A stretch of 7,980 bases of DNA, taken from assembly GCA_025450255.1 (NCBI GenBank), contig JANWHV010000159.1, positions 1 to 7,980 of the forward strand, in the 5' to 3' direction. The position numbers were made by a program, and so were the translations under genes. The notes below the pieces were generated by a model, which saw nothing but the letters and a program-made list of their open reading frames with translations, ran no database searches and had not been told where the DNA came from. Position 1 is the first letter of the stretch. Every line of letters begins with the position of its first letter. This stretch comes from Chloroflexota bacterium (GTDB taxonomy: Bacteria > Chloroflexota > UBA5177 > JANWHV01). Below are positions 6,236-7,980 of this stretch, piece by piece.

Positions 6236-6847
6236 TTGACGGACGGGCGGCCCGAGGCCACGCGCAGGCTGGCGCTGCTGCTTGCGGCGGAACCGGCGGC
6301 AGAGCTGGAGTGCGAGCTACCGACCCCGCCCGGCATCAACGACTGGTGGGAGCCGGTGAGCATCCGCAGGGCGGGGCGGGCCGTCGCATCGCTCAAATTG
6401 AGCCGAGCCGCCACGCGCTACAAGGTACACGCGGAGGAAATGCTGCGCCGGCAGGGCGTGGATGTCGTGGCGCTCGAGGACGAATTCCGCGACCTCTGGC
6501 TGCAAATACATATCACGTCGTACCTGGCGACGCCGCTGGAGCGCGACGTGGATGGTCCGCTCAAGCCGATGCAGGACTTGCTGTGCATGTTCCTGGGGGT
6601 CGACGACGCGCGCGTGCGCTACAGCGGCGGCGCGGCGCTGCTGGACCCGGAGCGACCACGCATAGCAGTGCGCGTAGAGGGGTACCAGGTGTGGGACGCG
6701 GGCGGTCGCGGCGGCCCTTTCTATATGCTGCGCCAATCGGAAACGACGGCCGGCAGGCGGAGCCGGCCGTTGCTGCTGACGGCGCGACGCGTGCCGGCGC
6801 CTCGACCGCGTCTGCTGGCCCTGCTGGAGCGGGAAGGATGGGGGTAG
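6236..6847 (+). CDS. RusA-like Holliday-junction endonuclease family protein
   Basis: 203 residues from the chosen start. RusA cuts four-way DNA junctions using a magnesium site of aspartates. The central part follows the RusA pattern: LPTPPGINDWW at 28-38 matches the LPWPPSNNRYY opening, and RDVDGPLKPMQD at 103-114 with GVDDARV at 121-127 matches RRRDLDNLQK...LDDAQV. D104, D106, K110 and D124 correspond to E. coli D70, D72, K76 and D91. The asparagine after the second aspartate is glycine (G107). The protein is longer than the usual ~120 residues, with about 25 extra at the start and 50 basic residues (RRSRP, RRVPAPRPR) at the end. TTG 6236 is chosen because AGGGGAGG at 6221-6228 lies 7 nt before it; ATG 6185 has no ribosome site and abuts a hairpin. 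Homologues are often phage genes, but no phage gene is near. Recognition is by motif only. Confidence 0.7.
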   Translation: MTDGRPEATRRLALLLAAEPAAELECELPTPPGINDWWEPVSIRRAGRAVASLKLSRAATRYKVHAEEMLRRQGVDVVALEDEFRDLWLQIHITSYLATPLERDVDGPLKPMQDLLCMFLGVDDARVRYSGGAALLDPERPRIAVRVEGYQVWDAGGRGGPFYMLRQSETTAGRRSRPLLLTARRVPAPRPRLLALLEREGWG

Positions 6848-6851
6848 GTTG

Positions 6852-6901
6852 GACCTCCAGCTGCGGCAGGATGGCAGCGACACGCCGGCTGCGGCCGGGT
6901 G
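6852..6901 (+). repeat. 50-bp dispersed repeat, copy B (downstream of the RusA-like gene)
   Basis: Direct copy of the repeat at 6018-6067 with 43 of 50 identities, starting 4 bp after the RusA-like stop codon. It includes CCGGC-TGCG-GCCGG at 6885-6898, a 5-bp stem with the same TGCG loop seen in the other repeat family. After it, AGCGCTGGG at 6916-6924 is also shared with copy A (6069-6077) beyond a 14-nt insertion. The perfect 22-nt hairpin core at 6924-6945 follows directly. Confidence 0.75.
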
Positions 6902-6923
6902 CGGGCAATTGATCGAGCGCTGG

Positions 6924-6945
6924 GGCGCGGACTGCGGTCCGCGCC
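6924..6945 (+). repeat. Solitary perfect copy of the UGCG-loop hairpin repeat
   Basis: Arms GGCGCGGAC (6924-6932) and GTCCGCGCC (6937-6945) around TGCG, followed by AAAATACGTGGG. The core is identical to unit 5 of the array at 2268-2289 and the tail resembles unit 1 (GAAATACGGGG). It has the same plus-strand orientation and again lies in a convergent gap 3' of a plus-strand gene. The rest of the gap up to the hutI stop (6946-7064) holds no gene that I can support. Confidence 0.8.
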
Positions 6946-7064
6946 AAAATACGTGGGTTGGTCTGATGGCGCGGTGTATGGCGTCACCAAGCGGGCTGCA
7001 TTGCGTCACCACGTGAGCGCCACAACGGGGCTGCAGGGCGCGATGGGGGCCGCGACTCGGGACG

Positions 7065-7980
7065 TCAGACGGGCGCGATGACGATGCGGCCGTTTGCCAC
7101 CACGGCACGGACCAGGTTGACGCCGAAGTGATAGGGGATGTCCATATAAGACGGGGCGTCGATCGCGATCAGGTCCGCCCGTTTCCCCACTTCGAGGCTG
7201 CCAACCTCGCCGTCCAGGCGCAGGGCACGGGCGCCGCCCAGGGTCGCGGCGCGGATTGCCTCCTCCACGGTTAACCTGAGGGTGACGCAGGCAAAGGCGA
7301 TCGCAAGCTGCATATTCTCGCTGAAACTGGTGCCGGGATTGCAGTCGGTGGCCAGGGCGATGGTGGCGCCGCCGTCGACGAGCGCGCGGGCCGGGGCGTG
7401 GTGACCGTCGGCAAGGCAGAAGCTGGTGCCGGGGAGAAGCGTGGCCACGACGCCGGCCGCCGCGAGCCGCTCGATCCCGCGCGGCGTCACCTGGATCAGG
7501 TGGTCCGCCGAGGCGGCGCCGAGTTCGGCCGCAAGCTCGGCAGCGCCGATAGCCGCCAATTCGTCGGCATGCAGCCGGATGCCCATGCCGAGCGCCGTCG
7601 CGCGCTCCAGGATGCGGCGGCTTTGCGCCACGGTAAAGGCGCCCCGATCGCAGAACACATCGCAAAACGAGGCCATGCCCGCCGCCTCCGGCAGCATCTC
7701 GTCGACCACCAGGTCGACATAGCGGTCCGGCTCGGCGCGGAATTCGGCGGGGACGGCATGGGCGCCGAGAAAGGTGGGGACGACGGTGGCCGGGTGGCTC
7801 CGCCGCAGTCGATCGATGGCGGCAAGGCTGCGAAGCTCGTCGCGCGTGGTCAAGCCGTAACCGGTCTTGGCCTCGAAGGTGGTAGTGCCGTAGCGCAAGA
7901 AGGTGTTGGCCCGCGCCAGGAGGTTGTCGAACAGGGCCTCGTCGCCGGCGGCGCGCGTGGCGTTCACGGTGCTCAGGATG
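7065..7980 (-). CDS. hutI: Imidazolonepropionase, C-terminal three quarters (cut by right edge)
   Basis: Hydrolyses imidazolone-5-propionate to N-formimino-L-glutamate, third step of histidine degradation, using one metal ion in an amidohydrolase barrel. The frame is open to the window edge and reads ILSTVNATRAAGDE there, a HutI signature, so the GTG at 7967 is internal and the gene continues. About 304 residues are visible of a family norm near 400-420. Counting that GTG codon as 1: GTTTFEAKTGYGL at 27-39, FLGAHAVP at 66-73, metal and substrate residues H133 and E136 in LHADE (codon H133 at 7571-7569), H156 in SADHL, LPGTSFCL at 178-185, and the metal aspartate D208 in ATDCNPGTS. The missing N-terminus should carry the HxH metal motif. 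No other hut gene is visible, and any partners would lie to the right. It converges on the RusA-like gene with 217 bp of repeats between. Confidence 0.95.
   Translation of the reverse strand, partial: ILSTVNATRAAGDEALFDNLLARANTFLRYGTTTFEAKTGYGLTTRDELRSLAAIDRLRRSHPATVVPTFLGAHAVPAEFRAEPDRYVDLVVDEMLPEAAGMASFCDVFCDRGAFTVAQSRRILERATALGMGIRLHADELAAIGAAELAAELGAASADHLIQVTPRGIERLAAAGVVATLLPGTSFCLADGHHAPARALVDGGATIALATDCNPGTSFSENMQLAIAFACVTLRLTVEEAIRAATLGGARALRLDGEVGSLEVGKRADLIAIDAPSYMDIPYHFGVNLVRAVVANGRIVIAPV

Noticed and set aside
6001..6945. Prophage remnant suggested by RusA
   Set aside because: No integrase, replication, structural or lysis gene is near, and both neighbours are metabolic genes.
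6981..7011. GCGTCACCA repeated at 6981-6989 and 7003-7011 as an operator pair ahead of the hutI 3' end
   Set aside because: Nine bases repeated once in GC-rich DNA is weak evidence, and the position at the 3' end of hutI is not where an operator is expected.
6317..7108. 263-codon minus-strand frame over the RusA-like gene and repeats
   Set aside because: The protein is Arg/Ser/Pro-rich low-complexity sequence typical of antisense frames in GC-rich DNA. Both repeat copies simply read through in it.

Overview
The window is a GC-rich bacterial chromosome segment (about 60-65% G+C by eye) with strong GGAGG-type ribosome sites and third codon positions rich in G/C. All recognisable genes are housekeeping or catabolic. 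There is no rRNA, tRNA, integrase, transposase or CRISPR array. The gene mix (MshA-like GT4 glycosyltransferase, alphaproteobacterial-style split E1 pyruvate dehydrogenase, DUF1003 protein, hutI) together with many short palindromic intergenic repeats would fit a Chloroflexota-like soil or thermal bacterium. That placement is a weak inference, because no phylogenetic marker is present.

Layout, left to right. (1) The 5' end of a small cysteine-containing, zinc-ribbon-like gene leaves the window on the minus strand (1-157). (2) Divergent from it is a GT4 glycosyltransferase (279-1529), followed on the same strand by a His-rich, two-helix DUF1003 membrane protein (1590-2120) with its own likely promoter. 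(3) A convergent gap (2121-2382) holds five degenerate tandem copies of a ~35-bp hairpin unit and then the intrinsic terminator of the next operon. (4) The minus-strand operon pdhA-pdhB-pdhC (5917 down to 2383) encodes E1 alpha, E1 beta and E2 of pyruvate dehydrogenase. pdhB and pdhC are 11 bp apart and probably translationally coupled. pdhA and pdhB are separated by 200 bp holding a long hairpin. No E3 gene is visible. (5) A 300-bp divergent gap is packed with repeats. (6) A RusA-like Holliday-junction nuclease gene (6236-6847) is bracketed by two direct copies of a 50-bp repeat. (7) A second repeat mosaic (6852-6945) precedes a convergent imidazolonepropionase gene, hutI, cut by the right window edge.

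Functionally, the PDH operon converts pyruvate to acetyl-CoA and hutI belongs to histidine degradation. The other genes have no obvious joint role. I see no multi-gene novel defence or mobile system. The most unusual content is the family of intergenic repeats: one type forms hairpins with a C(UGCG)G tetraloop only when read on the plus strand, and both sites lie just downstream of plus-strand genes. The other type flanks the RusA-like gene as direct repeats.
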